The notes below the pieces were generated by a model. The model ran no database searches, was not told the DNA's origin, and saw only the letters and a list, made by a program, of their open reading frames with translations. Below, piece after piece: positions 10,197 to 21,237 of a DNA stretch of 64,000 nt (the first letter of the stretch is position 1; the number at the start of each line of letters is the position of its first letter). The position numbers and the translations under genes were made by a program. Source of the stretch: SAR92 clade bacterium H921 (GTDB taxonomy: Bacteria > Pseudomonadota > Gammaproteobacteria > Pseudomonadales > Porticoccaceae); the NCBI GenBank assembly GCA_025153755.1, contig JAOALD010000001.1:682001-746000 (forward strand). Reading direction: 5' to 3'.

Positions 10197-10763
10197 ATGA
10201 GTATTAAGTCAGATAACTGGATTCGCCGCATGGCCGAGCAAAACCAAATGATCGCGCCTTTTGAAGTGGAGCAGGTACGTTATTCTGGTGACGATCGTGT
10301 GATTTCCTACGGCACCTCTAGCTATGGCTACGATGTACGCTGTGCCGATGAGTTCAAAGTATTTACCAATGTGCATTCCAAGACGGTAGATCCCAAGAAT
10401 TTTGATAGCGATTCGTTTGTCGACATGAAAGGTGACTACTGCATCATCCCGCCTAATTCTTTTGCGCTGGCTAGAACCGTCGAATATTTCAAGATTCCAC
10501 GTTCTGTGCTGACTATCTGTTTAGGCAAGTCCACCTATGCCCGCTGCGGTATTATTGTCAACGTTACGCCGCTAGAGCCGGAGTGGGAAGGTCATGTAAC
10601 CTTAGAATTTTCAAATACTACCAATCTGCCCGCAAAAATTTATGCTAATGAAGGTGTGGCGCAGATGCTGTTCTTTGAATCCGATGAGGTCTGTGCAACA
10701 TCCTATGCCGACCGCGGCGGCAAGTACCAGGGCCAAACTGGAGTAACCCTGCCTAAGACCTAA
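10197..10763 (+). CDS. dcd: dCTP deaminase
   Basis: A 188-residue enzyme that converts dCTP to dUTP for dTMP synthesis; it works as a trimer. The start [15 protein letters not shown] at ATG 10197 matches the Pseudomonas-type N-terminus and has a GGAG at 10184-10187; the in-frame ATG at 10182 lies ahead of that ribosome site and is not used. Conserved stretches include [41 protein letters not shown] and [12 protein letters not shown], the last carrying the catalytic glutamate. It ends [14 protein letters not shown], the usual carboxyl end. Confidence 0.96.
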   Translation: MSIKSDNWIRRMAEQNQMIAPFEVEQVRYSGDDRVISYGTSSYGYDVRCADEFKVFTNVHSKTVDPKNFDSDSFVDMKGDYCIIPPNSFALARTVEYFKIPRSVLTICLGKSTYARCGIIVNVTPLEPEWEGHVTLEFSNTTNLPAKIYANEGVAQMLFFESDEVCATSYADRGGKYQGQTGVTLPKT

Positions 10764-10851
10764 TAGTTTATTCCAGAGTAGGCCCCGATAAGGTATCCCA
10801 GCCAATACAGGGGACGACTAAGCAAGGTCAGGTGTCTGCAAGGTTTCTGTT

Positions 10852-11700
10852 TTAGGGGTTGAGTAAGGCTTCTTTCAGTGCCAATGCCTGCTGCTGAATA
10901 CGCTGGGTGCTTTCTGGCCCAGTACGTAATAGCTGTTTTTGCAGTGGCAACAACGCCTCTAATTCCTTATCGGCAAATTTGTAGGTCACTGAATCTTGGG
11001 CCAATTCAATGCGTTCGACAATAATGGGCGTATCTAAAATATTTTCGATTGCCTGCAATATAATACCGTCCATCTGCCGCGGGCGATAACCCATTTCGGC
11101 AAACGCACTTTCTAGTAGCGGTCTGATAAAGTGAAACATCTGCGCCATCGACTTCATATCTAAGGATGTCAGCACTGCAACTGTGCTGTTATAGCGCTCA
11201 TAGTTTCCGGCGTTGAGCCAAATTATTTCGCCATCGCGATGGGTGGTAAAACGCCCCTCTGGCCCCGTTAAAGGAATTATTTTACTCAGGATCACTCCGC
11301 GCGCCATACCATCAAGGTAACTGGCAAATCGTCTGACTAGATCGTCGGTGTTGAGCCACGTTTTTAGCTCGTCCCTATGTTTTGTCGTTAGTAAACGCTC
11401 ACGTATAAATTGGTCGCTGTCATCAAGTGATGGCAGTCTGGGAGGAGTGATAGTGTTGGCTGCCGAAGGTTTTGCAACCGCTGTCGGTTGTGCTGAGGGC
11501 TCAGGAATCAGGGCCTCGGGAACTGCGGGCTGTTCGCTAACTGACTGTGCAATCTGCTCGGGTATCTGTTGATATTCGAGCCCTTCATCAGTAGCTGACT
11601 GAGCCTGATACAGCACCCCAGCAATAACAGCAATAGCGGCGAGCGAGCCAAGGATAAGAATAAATTTACTTGTACTAGAGTTGCTGCGCGCGCGTGTCAT
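10852..11700 (-). CDS. DUF3014-type membrane-anchored protein
   Basis: A 282-residue protein with a short basic amino end, one membrane helix (about residues 13-32), a Pro/Ala/Glu/Gln-rich linker to about residue 85 and then a conserved globular domain starting LPSLDDSDQFIRERL. This layout matches the DUF3014 family of Gram-negative inner membrane proteins whose domain faces the periplasm. Function is unknown. Its start overlaps the end of the DUF3108 gene by four bases (ATGA), so the two are probably translated together, behind purM and purN on the same strand. Confidence 0.65.
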   Translation of the reverse strand: MTRARSNSSTSKFILILGSLAAIAVIAGVLYQAQSATDEGLEYQQIPEQIAQSVSEQPAVPEALIPEPSAQPTAVAKPSAANTITPPRLPSLDDSDQFIRERLLTTKHRDELKTWLNTDDLVRRFASYLDGMARGVILSKIIPLTGPEGRFTTHRDGEIIWLNAGNYERYNSTVAVLTSLDMKSMAQMFHFIRPLLESAFAEMGYRPRQMDGIILQAIENILDTPIIVERIELAQDSVTYKFADKELEALLPLQKQLLRTGPESTQRIQQQALALKEALLNP

Positions 11701-12443
11701 AGAGTTGTCTCGGTAGCCACTGCTAAAGGCTTAATCGTTTGATTGTTAACTTGTCCATTGAGTATTTTCATCTGATGGCTGTCGCCATTTTCTTTTTGTT
11801 CTAGCCCAACCAATAAAAAGTCCCAGTCAGTTGCCAGCCAAATTGTGGTTTGGCGCTTATTGTCTTTTCGAACCCGCTGAACCTTAACGGTGTTAAGAGG
11901 CCCTAGGGGAGCGGATAAGACTTCATGACCAATAATTTTATAGGTATATTGTTTCAGTTTTCCCCGCGAAATAACAGGGTAAGACAAAATCTCTTTGCCC
12001 GCCTGCAGGTCTCGCCTAAGCTGCAACTTGTGGGTAATAATATCGAACAGACCCACGGTAATTGCAATCGACTCGGTTTTGTCTCCTTTGCTGTAGGTGA
12101 CAGTCTTGTTGGGCCAGTCAAAACTTTGACTCTCAGCACGTTTGATTCCTATTAGTGAGCGCCGATACTTGTACTCTAGGGGAATTATCTGCTGGTCGCT
12201 GGAGATACTAAACAGAGCCTGCTCATCGATATTACCCAACAGGTTGCGGGCTTTTAAGGTCTCGCGATACTGACCAGAGTCTAGTTGCTCAAGGCGATGT
12301 GTGGCCTTGATGTCCATGCCGTTTAACTCGGCACCGTAGGTGGCGGTGTAGCTGCTGAGCGGATTGCCATAGGTCATCGTTGTGAATCCACCAAGTAGTA
12401 GGGCGGTAAACAGAGTATTAGCGGTTATCTTAAATAAAGCCAT
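11697..12443 (-). CDS. DUF3108 domain periplasmic protein
   Basis: A 248-residue exported protein. The start is placed at ATG 12443 (MALFKITANTLFTALLLGG), which gives a normal signal peptide cleaved around residue 25; the longer open frame upstream only overlaps purN. The mature part begins SSYTATYGAELNGMDIKA and holds beta-rich repeats, with RNLLGNIDEQALFSI and TIWLATDWDFLLVGLEQKE typical of DUF3108 proteins, which neighbour purMN in many gammaproteobacteria. Function is unknown; an envelope role is inferred only from export. It couples to the DUF3014 gene downstream. Confidence 0.7.
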   Translation of the reverse strand: MALFKITANTLFTALLLGGFTTMTYGNPLSSYTATYGAELNGMDIKATHRLEQLDSGQYRETLKARNLLGNIDEQALFSISSDQQIIPLEYKYRRSLIGIKRAESQSFDWPNKTVTYSKGDKTESIAITVGLFDIITHKLQLRRDLQAGKEILSYPVISRGKLKQYTYKIIGHEVLSAPLGPLNTVKVQRVRKDNKRQTTIWLATDWDFLLVGLEQKENGDSHQMKILNGQVNNQTIKPLAVATETTL

Positions 12444-12496
12444 AACAGAACAATGCTCGATAATGTGTGTCGCTGATAGGTATAGAGTAGCAAAAC

Positions 12497-13180
12497 TTAT
12501 TTTTGTTCGCTTGTGGTGCCAAAAATAATGCCATTTTCTCCAAGGAATTCGCCGTCTAGGATGGCTATGCCCTCCTTCATTATCAGCCGACCTTGGCAAA
12601 ACCATTGCGCCACCTGAGGGTAAATTTGATGTTCGTACGTCAGTACCCGAGAGGCTAAAATTTCTGCACTGTCATTGCTTTTGATCGGAACCCTGGCTTG
12701 CAGAACCGATGGTCCGCCATCTAACTCTGGGGTGACAAAGTGCACGGTTGCCCCGGCTTCATTGTCCCCTGCATCTATGGCCCGTTGATGGGTATGTAGG
12801 CCAGGATAAGCAGGTAGCAGCGAGGGGTGAATGTTAATCAACTTGCCCAGAAAGCGAGCTACAAAGTCGGCAGTTAAAATACGCATAAAGCCCGCGAGAA
12901 TCACTAGATGTGGATTAAAGCTTTCAATCAGTGTCGCAAGCTCCTCATCGAATTCTTCGCGACTATCAAAGCCGCGATGATCAATGACTATGTTTGGAAT
13001 ATTGGCATTGGCGGCTCGTTCCAGGCCTTTTACATTTGCCTTGTTGCTAATAACGGCGGCAATCTCGGCATTTAAAAATTTATTTTCACAGGCATCGATG
13101 AATGACTGCAAGTTGGAGCCGCCGCCAGAAATAAGCACAACTAGCCGTGCTTTCTCTTTGCCCGTTAAGCTTTGGCTCAT
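12497..13180 (-). CDS. purN: Phosphoribosylglycinamide formyltransferase 1
   Basis: A 227-residue GAR transformylase that uses 10-formyl-THF in the third step of de novo purine synthesis. The phosphate-binding loop is [16 protein letters not shown] and the catalytic region is [18 protein letters not shown], with the general acid-base histidine of the HPSLLP motif, followed by [15 protein letters not shown] with the essential aspartate. It overlaps purM by four bases (ATGA), the standard purMN operon. The C-terminal extension after about residue 205 is a little longer than in E. coli. Confidence 0.96.
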   Translation of the reverse strand: MSQSLTGKEKARLVVLISGGGSNLQSFIDACENKFLNAEIAAVISNKANVKGLERAANANIPNIVIDHRGFDSREEFDEELATLIESFNPHLVILAGFMRILTADFVARFLGKLINIHPSLLPAYPGLHTHQRAIDAGDNEAGATVHFVTPELDGGPSVLQARVPIKSNDSAEILASRVLTYEHQIYPQVAQWFCQGRLIMKEGIAILDGEFLGENGIIFGTTSEQK

Positions 13181-14232
13181 TCATCAAGCCCGACAAGCTG
13201 GACCTGTTCCTGACCCTCTGTGCTGGGCTCGATAGTGCCGAGAATAAAGGCATTTTCACCTTTAGTGGTTAAAAACTCGAGGGCGGACTGAGCCGTTTCG
13301 GCTGGTACGCATACAACCATACCTACACCGCAGTTGAGGGTGCGATACATTTCATGTTCATCGATGTTACCGCCCTGTTGTAACCAGTTAAATACAGCTG
13401 GCCTAGTCCAGGCATTGGTATCAATTACGGCTTTAGCATTATGTGGCAGTACTCGAGGGATATTCTCCAATAAGCCTCCACCGGTAATATGAGCTAGGGC
13501 GTGAACCGGTGACTGAGCGATTAAGCCCAGCAGGGATTTCACATAGATCTTAGTCGGTGCCATCAGCAGGTCAATCAATGGTTGGCCATCAAGCTCTGTT
13601 GTAGCTGGGTCTGTATCTGTTACTTCCAGTACCTTGCGGATCAGAGAGTAACCATTGGAATGAGGTCCGCTAGACGCCAGGCCTATCAGTGTGTCTCCAA
13701 CGGCTACTTTAGTGCCGTCAATCAGTTCAGACTTTTCGGCCATGCCGACACAGAAGCCAGCTAGATCATAGTCATCACCTTCGTACATGCCTGGCATCTC
13801 AGCGGTTTCACCACCGATTAACGAACAGCCTGACAGTTCACAGCCATCGGCTATTCCATTGACTACTGCTGCTGCAGTATCAATGTCGAGTTTACCCGTC
13901 GCGTAATAGTCGAGAAAAAACAATGGCTCAGCGCCGCAAACGATAAGGTCGTTTACGCACATGGCTACCAGATCTATACCTACGGTGTCATGTTTGCCAT
14001 GATCTAAGGCTAGGCGCAGCTTAGTGCCAACGCCATCAGTACCAGATACCATGACAGGTTCACGGTATCCTGTGGGTAATTCAAACAGCGCGCCGAAACC
14101 GCCGAGTCCAGCCAATACTTCTGGACGACGTGTTCGTTTCGCTGCACCTTTGATTTTTTCGATCAGGGCATTACCGGCATCAATATCAACACCGGCATCT
14201 TTGTAGCTCAAGGATTTAGTTTTTTCGGTCAT
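13177..14232 (-). CDS. purM: Phosphoribosylformylglycinamidine cyclo-ligase (AIR synthetase)
   Basis: A 351-residue ATP-dependent enzyme forming aminoimidazole ribotide. Conserved stretches are [16 protein letters not shown] at the amino end, [32 protein letters not shown] and [14 protein letters not shown] 14232 is preferred because a GAGGAAG sits seven bases upstream; a GTG two codons earlier is also possible. It is transcribed divergently from the DUF2066 gene and hda, the same arrangement as in Pseudomonas. Confidence 0.97.
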   Translation of the reverse strand: MTEKTKSLSYKDAGVDIDAGNALIEKIKGAAKRTRRPEVLAGLGGFGALFELPTGYREPVMVSGTDGVGTKLRLALDHGKHDTVGIDLVAMCVNDLIVCGAEPLFFLDYYATGKLDIDTAAAVVNGIADGCELSGCSLIGGETAEMPGMYEGDDYDLAGFCVGMAEKSELIDGTKVAVGDTLIGLASSGPHSNGYSLIRKVLEVTDTDPATTELDGQPLIDLLMAPTKIYVKSLLGLIAQSPVHALAHITGGGLLENIPRVLPHNAKAVIDTNAWTRPAVFNWLQQGGNIDEHEMYRTLNCGVGMVVCVPAETAQSALEFLTTKGENAFILGTIEPSTEGQEQVQLVGLDE

Positions 14233-14330
14233 GGACACGCTTCCTCTGTGGAGAGGGTATTTTAGAGAGAGTCGGACTAATTTTCATTAAGCACTGGTAC
14301 AATGAAGCAAATTAATTGGGAGAAAAGTTG

Positions 14331-15398
14331 TTGAAACGGATATTTACGCTAATTTTAGTACTTTTTAGCCTGAATTCTCTCGCTGAGGAGGTATCTGGTC
14401 TCTACAGTGCTTTAGTTCCAGTGATTGATCAGTCCACAGAATCTCGACAGCAGGGTGTTCGAGAGGCACTTAATCAGGTTCTTGTTAAGCTTACTGGCAA
14501 TAGTAATGTGTCTCAGTCGCCGACAGTTCAACCTTTTTTGACCAATCCAAATGCATTTGTAGCCGGGGTGGGTTTTCGCAATCTTCCTCAGCTCGATTTA
14601 GGCGTTGAACCTGAACCTGGCCTTCAGGTGAGTTTCTCTCGTCGGGAAATTGACCAGCTTATTCGTCAGGCACAGTTGCCTGTATTGCCTTCAAATAGAC
14701 CTAAATTATTGGTCTGGATTATTCGTGATGACGCCATAGAAGGTAGAGGCTTTATAAATGAATATACTCCAGCGCTGACTATCCCCTCAGTTTTAGAGAC
14801 ATTTGATCAAGCCATGAAAGAGCGGGGTATGCCCTACATATTGCCTGCCTTTGACCTTGAAGATCAGCTGTCACTATCAGTCGATGAGGGGTGGAGTATG
14901 AATGCCAGCTTAATTGCAGAGGCCTCTGAGCGATACAATGCTGATGGTTGGATTGCCCTACGTTTTTATACTACCTCCTCCGGTGAGGTTCGCGGCTCTT
15001 GGTTATATGAGGCATCAGGTCAGCGTCAATTGAGAGATTTTCGTGCTGACTATGATGAGCTTTATATGGCGATTGCCGTGAAAGGGTTGGTCGACAGTAT
15101 TGCGCAACATTTTACCTATGTTCCGCAAATAAATACTAATGAGCTGATTGTGCGCATTAACGGGGTATCATCCTTTGAGGCCTATCGGGCGGTGTTGGCA
15201 CAGTTCAAAAAACTGGAGTTAGTTGAATCTCTTGATGTATATGGTGTCGAGGCCGAGCAATTAACACTTGCCGTGGATGTTGAGGGTGGAGCTACGTTAT
15301 TGCATTCGGCATTAGTGCGCAGTGGCCGGTTTCAGAGCCAAACTGAGCAAGGGACTCTTAATAGTGGGCAGTTACAATTTAATTGGATAGGTAAGTGA
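14331..15398 (+). CDS. DUF2066 exported protein
   Basis: A protein of about 355 residues with a signal peptide (KRIFTLILVLFSLNSLAEE). No ATG fits: the likely start is TTG at 14331, seven bases after a GGGAGAA; TTG 14328 is an alternative. After cleavage come VSGLYSALVPVIDQST and REALNQVLVKLTGNS, the characteristic opening of DUF2066. Function is unknown. The family sits between purM and hda in many gammaproteobacteria, as here, and the gene overlaps the hda start by four bases (GTGA). Confidence 0.75.
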   Translation: MKRIFTLILVLFSLNSLAEEVSGLYSALVPVIDQSTESRQQGVREALNQVLVKLTGNSNVSQSPTVQPFLTNPNAFVAGVGFRNLPQLDLGVEPEPGLQVSFSRREIDQLIRQAQLPVLPSNRPKLLVWIIRDDAIEGRGFINEYTPALTIPSVLETFDQAMKERGMPYILPAFDLEDQLSLSVDEGWSMNASLIAEASERYNADGWIALRFYTTSSGEVRGSWLYEASGQRQLRDFRADYDELYMAIAVKGLVDSIAQHFTYVPQINTNELIVRINGVSSFEAYRAVLAQFKKLELVESLDVYGVEAEQLTLAVDVEGGATLLHSALVRSGRFQSQTEQGTLNSGQLQFNWIGK

Positions 15399-16096
15399 AC
15401 GAATATCAACAACTCAGTCTAGCCATTGCTCTAGATGATCAGGCGACCTTCGATAATTTCTATGCGCCGAATGGCACGCCTCAGCATATGGCAACGTTTC
15501 TATTGCAGGACGAGGGTCGCAAATATGCCTATCTGTTTGGCGCTGAAGGCTCAGGGCTGTCACATCTATTGCAGGCGGTTTGTCAGCAGAGGGTCAGAGG
15601 TGCAGATTCCGGTGCTGTTTACTTGCCGATGGCAGAGGTACAGAAGTACAGAGCCGAACAGGTGCTAGAGGGTCTTGAACACACTCCAATGGTTTGTCTA
15701 GATGATATAGATCTAGTTGCTTATCGACCTGAATGGCAAGAGCCCCTGTTTCATTTCTTTAATCGCTGCCGCGATGCTGGTACGCGCTTGATAGTCTCGG
15801 CGCATCTAGCACCAGACGAACTCGATGTGCAGTTGCCAGATTTGCTGTCTCGGTTAAAGTCTGGCGTTACGCTGCAATTAAATGACTACAGAGATGCCGA
15901 CCGAAGGCGCCTGTTGCAATATCGGGCTAATCGCCGGGGTATTTACCTGTCTGATGAGGTCGCTTTATTTATGTTGCATCGCTTGCCGAGGGACACAGGG
16001 CTATTAATGGACGCACTAGAGAAGTTAGACCGTGCGTCATTACAGGAACAGCGACGTTTAACCATGCCTTTTGTAAAGTCAGTGCTGGGGCTTTAA
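15395..16096 (+). CDS. hda: DnaA regulatory inactivator Hda
   Basis: A 233-residue AAA+ DnaA homologue that, bound to the DNA-loaded beta clamp, stimulates ATP hydrolysis by DnaA and so prevents re-initiation. A clamp-binding motif, QQLSLAIAL, lies within the first twelve residues. Residues AYLFGAEGSGLSHLLQAV form a Walker A-like loop, VCLDDIDLV the Walker B, and SRLKSGVTLQL the sensor/arginine region. GTG start at 15395 overlapping the DUF2066 stop. It lacks the DnaA DNA-binding domain, as expected for Hda. Confidence 0.92.
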   Translation: MNEYQQLSLAIALDDQATFDNFYAPNGTPQHMATFLLQDEGRKYAYLFGAEGSGLSHLLQAVCQQRVRGADSGAVYLPMAEVQKYRAEQVLEGLEHTPMVCLDDIDLVAYRPEWQEPLFHFFNRCRDAGTRLIVSAHLAPDELDVQLPDLLSRLKSGVTLQLNDYRDADRRRLLQYRANRRGIYLSDEVALFMLHRLPRDTGLLMDALEKLDRASLQEQRRLTMPFVKSVLGL

Positions 16097-16100
16097 AGAC

Positions 16101-16123
16101 CCCCAGTCTCGCTAGACTGAGGG
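16101..16123. terminator. Hairpin between convergent hda and sppA
   Basis: CAGTCT-CGCT-AGACTG forms a perfect six-base stem extended by flanking CCC/GGG with one bulge. It starts 4 bases after the hda stop. No uridine run follows, so it may be a Rho-dependent or RNA-stabilising hairpin rather than a classical terminator. Confidence 0.4.
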
Positions 16124-16156
16124 CCTTGATGGTTGAAGTTCCGAGCGCTTTTGTAT

Positions 16157-18007
16157 CTACAGGGGGCAGTTTCCACAATACAGGTACATCCCTCTTGGAT
16201 CATTGAGGGTATCCAATACCTGCAGAGGTTTTAATATAATCTGGGCCTGCTGTTGCAAACTCTCAGGTAGCCAACCACTGATTCCCAGACCAGCGAGTGA
16301 GGCACCGATATTGGAATTCATCTCCATTACTAACCGTTCATAAACAGTTAGTGGCTGACGGCGATAATCTACTTCGTAGTCCTCCAAGTTTGCTAGCTCA
16401 GCTGCCACGACAATGGCGTCATTAAGATCACCTAGCTGATCAACCAGTCCTAATTCCAAGGCTTTTTCGCCCGTCCATACGCGCCCCTGAGCTATTTCAT
16501 GAACCGCTGCTGGCGTTGAGTCGCGGCCATCTGCAACTAATGCAATGAAACGGGTATAGATATTATCTACGCCGGCTTGAAAAATTATTTTACTCTGTTC
16601 GGTCAAAGGCCGACCTAGTTGCATCATGGAGGCTATATCTGTGCTGCCAACACCGTCCGAGTAAATCCCTAGGGCTGCCAGAGAATCTTCAAAAGTGGGA
16701 ACTACTCCAAACACTCCTATAGAGCCTGTTAGGGTAGTAGTCATTGCTAGTACGCGGTCGGCACCCGCTGCTATCCAGTAACCTCCAGAGGCGGCATAGC
16801 TGCCCATAGAGACTACTACTGGGATACCTTTCTTTTGCGTCGCAGTAATCGCATCACGAATAATATCCGATGCAAATGCGCTGCCGCCGCCGCTATCAAT
16901 TCGTAACACTACCGCTTTAATATCGCTATCATTGCGCACCTCGGCAAAAATACCAGCTAAGGTATCGCCACCGATACTGCCCTGCGGTTGGTCGCCATCT
17001 AAAATGGTGCCTTTGGCGACTACCAACGCGATTTTATCTGCTGTAGCAGCGGCACTGCTTGGCGATATTGCGTCAATATGATTGAGGTAGGCGTTCATAC
17101 CAATACTGTCGAATTTACCATCTGTGCCTGGCAGTACCTCGTTGAGATAGGCCAGCATTTGAGTTCGGGTAGCAAGTTGATCAACCAGGTCTTGCTCCAT
17201 AGCCAATGCAGAACTATCGCCATTAATTGCTTTTAGCTTCAGATGTAAATTGTTAGCAAAGTTATCAATTGCACCATCTGGCAGTTCCCGAAGCTGTTCG
17301 ATCCTTGAGCTGTAGAACTGCCACAATGAACTATTTAGTTCAGAGGCTTCACGTTTGACCTGAGCTGACATGTTATTGTTTAACAAGGGCTCTACTGCAC
17401 TTTTGTACTGGCCAACACGAAACACGTTTATATTGAGTTTGAGACTATCTAGAGCATCCTTAAAATAATAATTGTAATTACCAAAGCCGGTTATTCCGAC
17501 AGAACCTAGGGGGTTGAGAAGAATTTCATCCGCATGGGCTGCCAGGAAATATTGTTGCTGATTAAAGTTATCGCCGACTGCAATAATGGGCTTACCGCTC
17601 TGCTTAAAGCGCATCAAGGCCGCACCAATTTCTTCGAGTTTACTGATGCCACCGCCCATCAGATAGTCTGTTTCTAGTACTAGGTGGGTAATGCGGTTGT
17701 CATGGCGAGCAAACCCCAATGCGTCTACTACATCCCTTACTAGAGTTTCGGCGTCTTGCCGTTGGTCGCCTATTAAAATTTGATCAAAGGGGGTGGCATA
17801 GGATTTTTGGTCCACAAGTATCCCGCTTGGAGCCAAATAAAGCGCACCTTTATTTGGAATTGGCTGCATCTCATCGGCAAACATGCCGACAATAATGGCC
17901 ACAAACAGGCCGACAAAAATAAGTCCAAATAAAGAGCGAATTGCGTTTGCTATAAAGCCGATAAATCGAAAGAAGCGACGAATAATGCCCGGTTTTTTTT
18001 GAGTCAT
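16157..18007 (-). CDS. sppA: Signal peptide peptidase SppA, 67 kDa type
   Basis: A 616-residue inner-membrane serine protease that degrades cleaved signal peptides on the periplasmic side. One N-terminal membrane helix (about residues 22-42) is followed by two tandem ClpP-like domains. The catalytic lysine is in VFRVGQYKSAVEPL near residue 204, and the nucleophilic serine is in SMGSYAASGGYWIAAGAD near residue 400, giving the Ser/Lys dyad shared between the two halves. The C-terminal half also has LRIDSGGGSAFASDIIRD and GSIGVFGV. Length equals E. coli SppA (618). It is convergent with hda. Confidence 0.95.
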   Translation of the reverse strand: MTQKKPGIIRRFFRFIGFIANAIRSLFGLIFVGLFVAIIVGMFADEMQPIPNKGALYLAPSGILVDQKSYATPFDQILIGDQRQDAETLVRDVVDALGFARHDNRITHLVLETDYLMGGGISKLEEIGAALMRFKQSGKPIIAVGDNFNQQQYFLAAHADEILLNPLGSVGITGFGNYNYYFKDALDSLKLNINVFRVGQYKSAVEPLLNNNMSAQVKREASELNSSLWQFYSSRIEQLRELPDGAIDNFANNLHLKLKAINGDSSALAMEQDLVDQLATRTQMLAYLNEVLPGTDGKFDSIGMNAYLNHIDAISPSSAAATADKIALVVAKGTILDGDQPQGSIGGDTLAGIFAEVRNDSDIKAVVLRIDSGGGSAFASDIIRDAITATQKKGIPVVVSMGSYAASGGYWIAAGADRVLAMTTTLTGSIGVFGVVPTFEDSLAALGIYSDGVGSTDIASMMQLGRPLTEQSKIIFQAGVDNIYTRFIALVADGRDSTPAAVHEIAQGRVWTGEKALELGLVDQLGDLNDAIVVAAELANLEDYEVDYRRQPLTVYERLVMEMNSNIGASLAGLGISGWLPESLQQQAQIILKPLQVLDTLNDPRGMYLYCGNCPL

Positions 18008-18031
18008 GGAAATTCCTTATCTGATAATTCG

Positions 18032-18376
18032 TTACAAACTATGAACCTGCCTGATGCGCGCATAAACCATTGCTGCGCAAAACAGGATCACTGACAACAC
18101 CAGTTCGACAATATCCAGTATCGCTGGTTCGGGTACGCTTAGGTTTTGTATACCATTATAGAAGTAAAGTAATACTACAAAGCCCATCCATATTAATGTC
18201 CGCAACCTATCGGCCAGCATTCCGGGTATGAAAAGCGCCAGTGGAAGCAAGCTTATTACATAAATAATCCAGGGCGCCTCCTGCAGCCATAGGTGCACGG
18301 CAAGTGTCACCATCAGCAAAGTATAGCTGCTGCGAGTCAAGAATCTGCTAATTGAAAGCTTTAGTTCTGTGGTCAC
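18032..18376 (-). CDS. DUF2069 small membrane protein
   Basis: A 114-residue protein with about four membrane helices (for example TLLMVTLAVHLWL, IIYVISLLPLALFIPG, IWMGFVVLLYFYNGIQNL and IVELVLSVILFCAAMVYARI). The open frame runs further upstream into wrbA, but GTG at 18376, preceded by AAGG and starting about 10 bases after the wrbA stop, gives the normal family length. Function unknown; it lies directly behind wrbA, the usual neighbour, and is likely in one operon with it and the ArsC-like gene. Confidence 0.7.
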   Translation of the reverse strand: MTTELKLSISRFLTRSSYTLLMVTLAVHLWLQEAPWIIYVISLLPLALFIPGMLADRLRTLIWMGFVVLLYFYNGIQNLSVPEPAILDIVELVLSVILFCAAMVYARIRQVHSL

Positions 18377-18386
18377 TGAGGATGCC

Positions 18387-19318
<932 letters not shown>

Positions 19319-19401
19319 GGACTATCCTTTTACTGGGCATATTTTCGAAAACCACATTGTACGATCAAAATGATATAAACCAAACCCAGAGGTATAACTC
19401 A

Positions 19402-20685
19402 GTGCTAAATGGTTTCGCTAAACTCAGTAGTAAAGTTGCAATTGGAGGGCATTTTCTAGCCTATCTGGCCTTTCGTTTTAGTCGTGATGGTTGCCGGCAG
19501 AGCGCGGCAGCTCTCACTTACATGAGTCTCTTTGCCATCGTCCCAATGCTGACGCTGATGTATAGCATGTTTTCACTGATTCCCGCATTTCAAGACGCTG
19601 GATCTCAGGTTGAGGCCTGGTTGTTCGCCAAGGCATTGCCCAGCAGTGGTCAAGAAATTATTAGTTATCTGACCGAGTTCTCCTCCCAGGCACGTAAATT
19701 GAGCTCAGTGGGTGCAGTGATACTGATGGTCACCTCTTATCTTATGTTGGCCAGTATTGAAAAAACGTTCAATCACATATGGGGTACTCATGGCAGTCGT
19801 CGCGGATTGAGTGGTTTCTTACTCTACTGGGCCATTCTCAGCCTAGGCCCTCTATTGCTGGCGGCGGGCATGGTAATGAAAACCTACTTGCTGTCGTTTC
19901 GTCTGATCGTTGATGAGGTGGACGCTCTGGGTATTACTCAATACCTATTCGCCTACCTACCGTGGCTACTGAACTGGATGGCTCTAACCTTACTGTTTAT
20001 TGCAGTGCCTAATTGCAAGGTGCGCGGGCAACATGCCCTTATAGGTGGCCTGGTAACTGCTGTTTTATTTGAAAGCGCCAAAACATTGTTTAGTCTGCTC
20101 GTTGCCTATTCTAGCTATACCGCTGTCTATGGCGCATTTGCTGTGATCCCGCTATTTTTGATTTGGGTCTACTTAATCTGGGTAATTATTCTTACAGGGG
20201 CAGAACTGGTGCGCAGTTTGGAAACATTTCACTTAGATGGAAGGGGACCAAAACTCCCAGATCTGCTGGCAATCATACTGGTGTTATGGCACTGCCGGCA
20301 GCGCCAGCAACAGGGCAATGCGTTGTCTGAGCGATATATTGTTAAAGTGGGTATAGATGATGAACACTGGAAGAGGTTGCGTAATCTTTTGCTTCATCAT
20401 CATGTTCTAGAAAAAACTGCAACTGGCCAATATGTGTTAATCCGCGATTTGAGCTCTATCAGTCTCGTCGACGTAGTAAGTTGGCTGGGCGAAAATATTT
20501 TGAGCTCTACCAAAAATGGGGCAGACAGGTTACTTTCAGATCATCCCTGGTATGAAAAATACGATATGCTGGTAGCCGAGAGTCGCAATCATTTGGAAAT
20601 AAATTTTTCAATAACGCTTGAGTCGTTATTTAAGCAGCAAAATCGACCCCAGCAGGGGCACATGGAGAGCTATGGTAATGGTTAA
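19402..20685 (+). CDS. YihY/BrkB family membrane protein
   Basis: A 427-residue integral membrane protein with six predicted helices in the first ~270 residues and a cytoplasmic C-terminal part of ~150 residues that resembles a winged-helix domain (RYIVKVGIDDEHWKRLRNLLLHHHVLEK). Family motifs are DGCRQSAAALTYMSLFAIVPMLTL near the start and AYSSYTAVYGAFAVIPLFLIWVYLIW. The family was once annotated ribonuclease BN, which is now known to be wrong. GTG 19402 is used, with CAGAGG nine bases upstream; the longer frame upstream overlaps the arsC-like gene on the other strand. It overlaps the TlpA-like gene downstream. Confidence 0.85.
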   Translation: MLNGFAKLSSKVAIGGHFLAYLAFRFSRDGCRQSAAALTYMSLFAIVPMLTLMYSMFSLIPAFQDAGSQVEAWLFAKALPSSGQEIISYLTEFSSQARKLSSVGAVILMVTSYLMLASIEKTFNHIWGTHGSRRGLSGFLLYWAILSLGPLLLAAGMVMKTYLLSFRLIVDEVDALGITQYLFAYLPWLLNWMALTLLFIAVPNCKVRGQHALIGGLVTAVLFESAKTLFSLLVAYSSYTAVYGAFAVIPLFLIWVYLIWVIILTGAELVRSLETFHLDGRGPKLPDLLAIILVLWHCRQRQQQGNALSERYIVKVGIDDEHWKRLRNLLLHHHVLEKTATGQYVLIRDLSSISLVDVVSWLGENILSSTKNGADRLLSDHPWYEKYDMLVAESRNHLEINFSITLESLFKQQNRPQQGHMESYGNG

Positions 20686-21124
20686 AAATCTGATATTTGT
20701 CGGTCTTATTTTGTTTGGTCTGTTGGGCTGTGCCCAAGAGTCGGGTAATTCAAAGTACAGATTGCTGGGTGGTGAAACTATTGATCTTGCGGCGTCTCCT
20801 AAGTTGATATTTATTAATTATTGGGCCGTTTGGTGCGCACCCTGCCGCAAAGAAATCCCCGAATTTAATGAATTTTCCCATCAGTTTGGAGATAGGGTCA
20901 CTGTTCTAGGGGTTAATTTTGATAATTCTCAGGGCGACATATTGCGTACTGAGATGATTAAGTTGGGCATAGAGTTTCCGGCGCTACTGGCTGACCCTCG
21001 CGCTATGTGGGGTCTTGAGCCGGTGGCTGTATTACCCGAAACCTTAGTAATTGGCACCGACGGCAAGTTACTGCACCGCATGATAGGGCCACAAACTATG
21101 GATGCCCTAAAAGCTCTACTGTAA
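20672..21124 (+). CDS. TlpA-like thiol-disulfide lipoprotein
   Basis: About 150 residues. A lipoprotein signal with lipobox LLGC (FVGLILFGLLGCAQES) places it on the periplasmic face of a membrane. The thioredoxin-fold domain follows, with the redox motif WCAPC in NYWAVWCAPCRKEIPEF and the cis-proline region VAVLPETLVIG. It would reduce or oxidise disulfides of periplasmic partners. The start is ATG 20672 or ATG 20678, both inside the end of the YihY gene; GGAG at 20664 serves either. Confidence 0.85.
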   Translation: MVMVKNLIFVGLILFGLLGCAQESGNSKYRLLGGETIDLAASPKLIFINYWAVWCAPCRKEIPEFNEFSHQFGDRVTVLGVNFDNSQGDILRTEMIKLGIEFPALLADPRAMWGLEPVAVLPETLVIGTDGKLLHRMIGPQTMDALKALL

Positions 21125-21237
21125 AAAGTCTAATTAACTCGTTTCACCGCAATAGGGGTATAGCGCTGGCGTTGTCAGCAGTATTACTATTTCTACTCAT
21201 AAAGATCCGCTGCTAGGCAGTATGAAGAGGAATTCGA

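Noticed and set aside
12444-12605. N-terminal extension of the DUF3108 gene
   Set aside because: It lies mostly over the end of purN in another frame; ATG 12443 begins a normal signal peptide.
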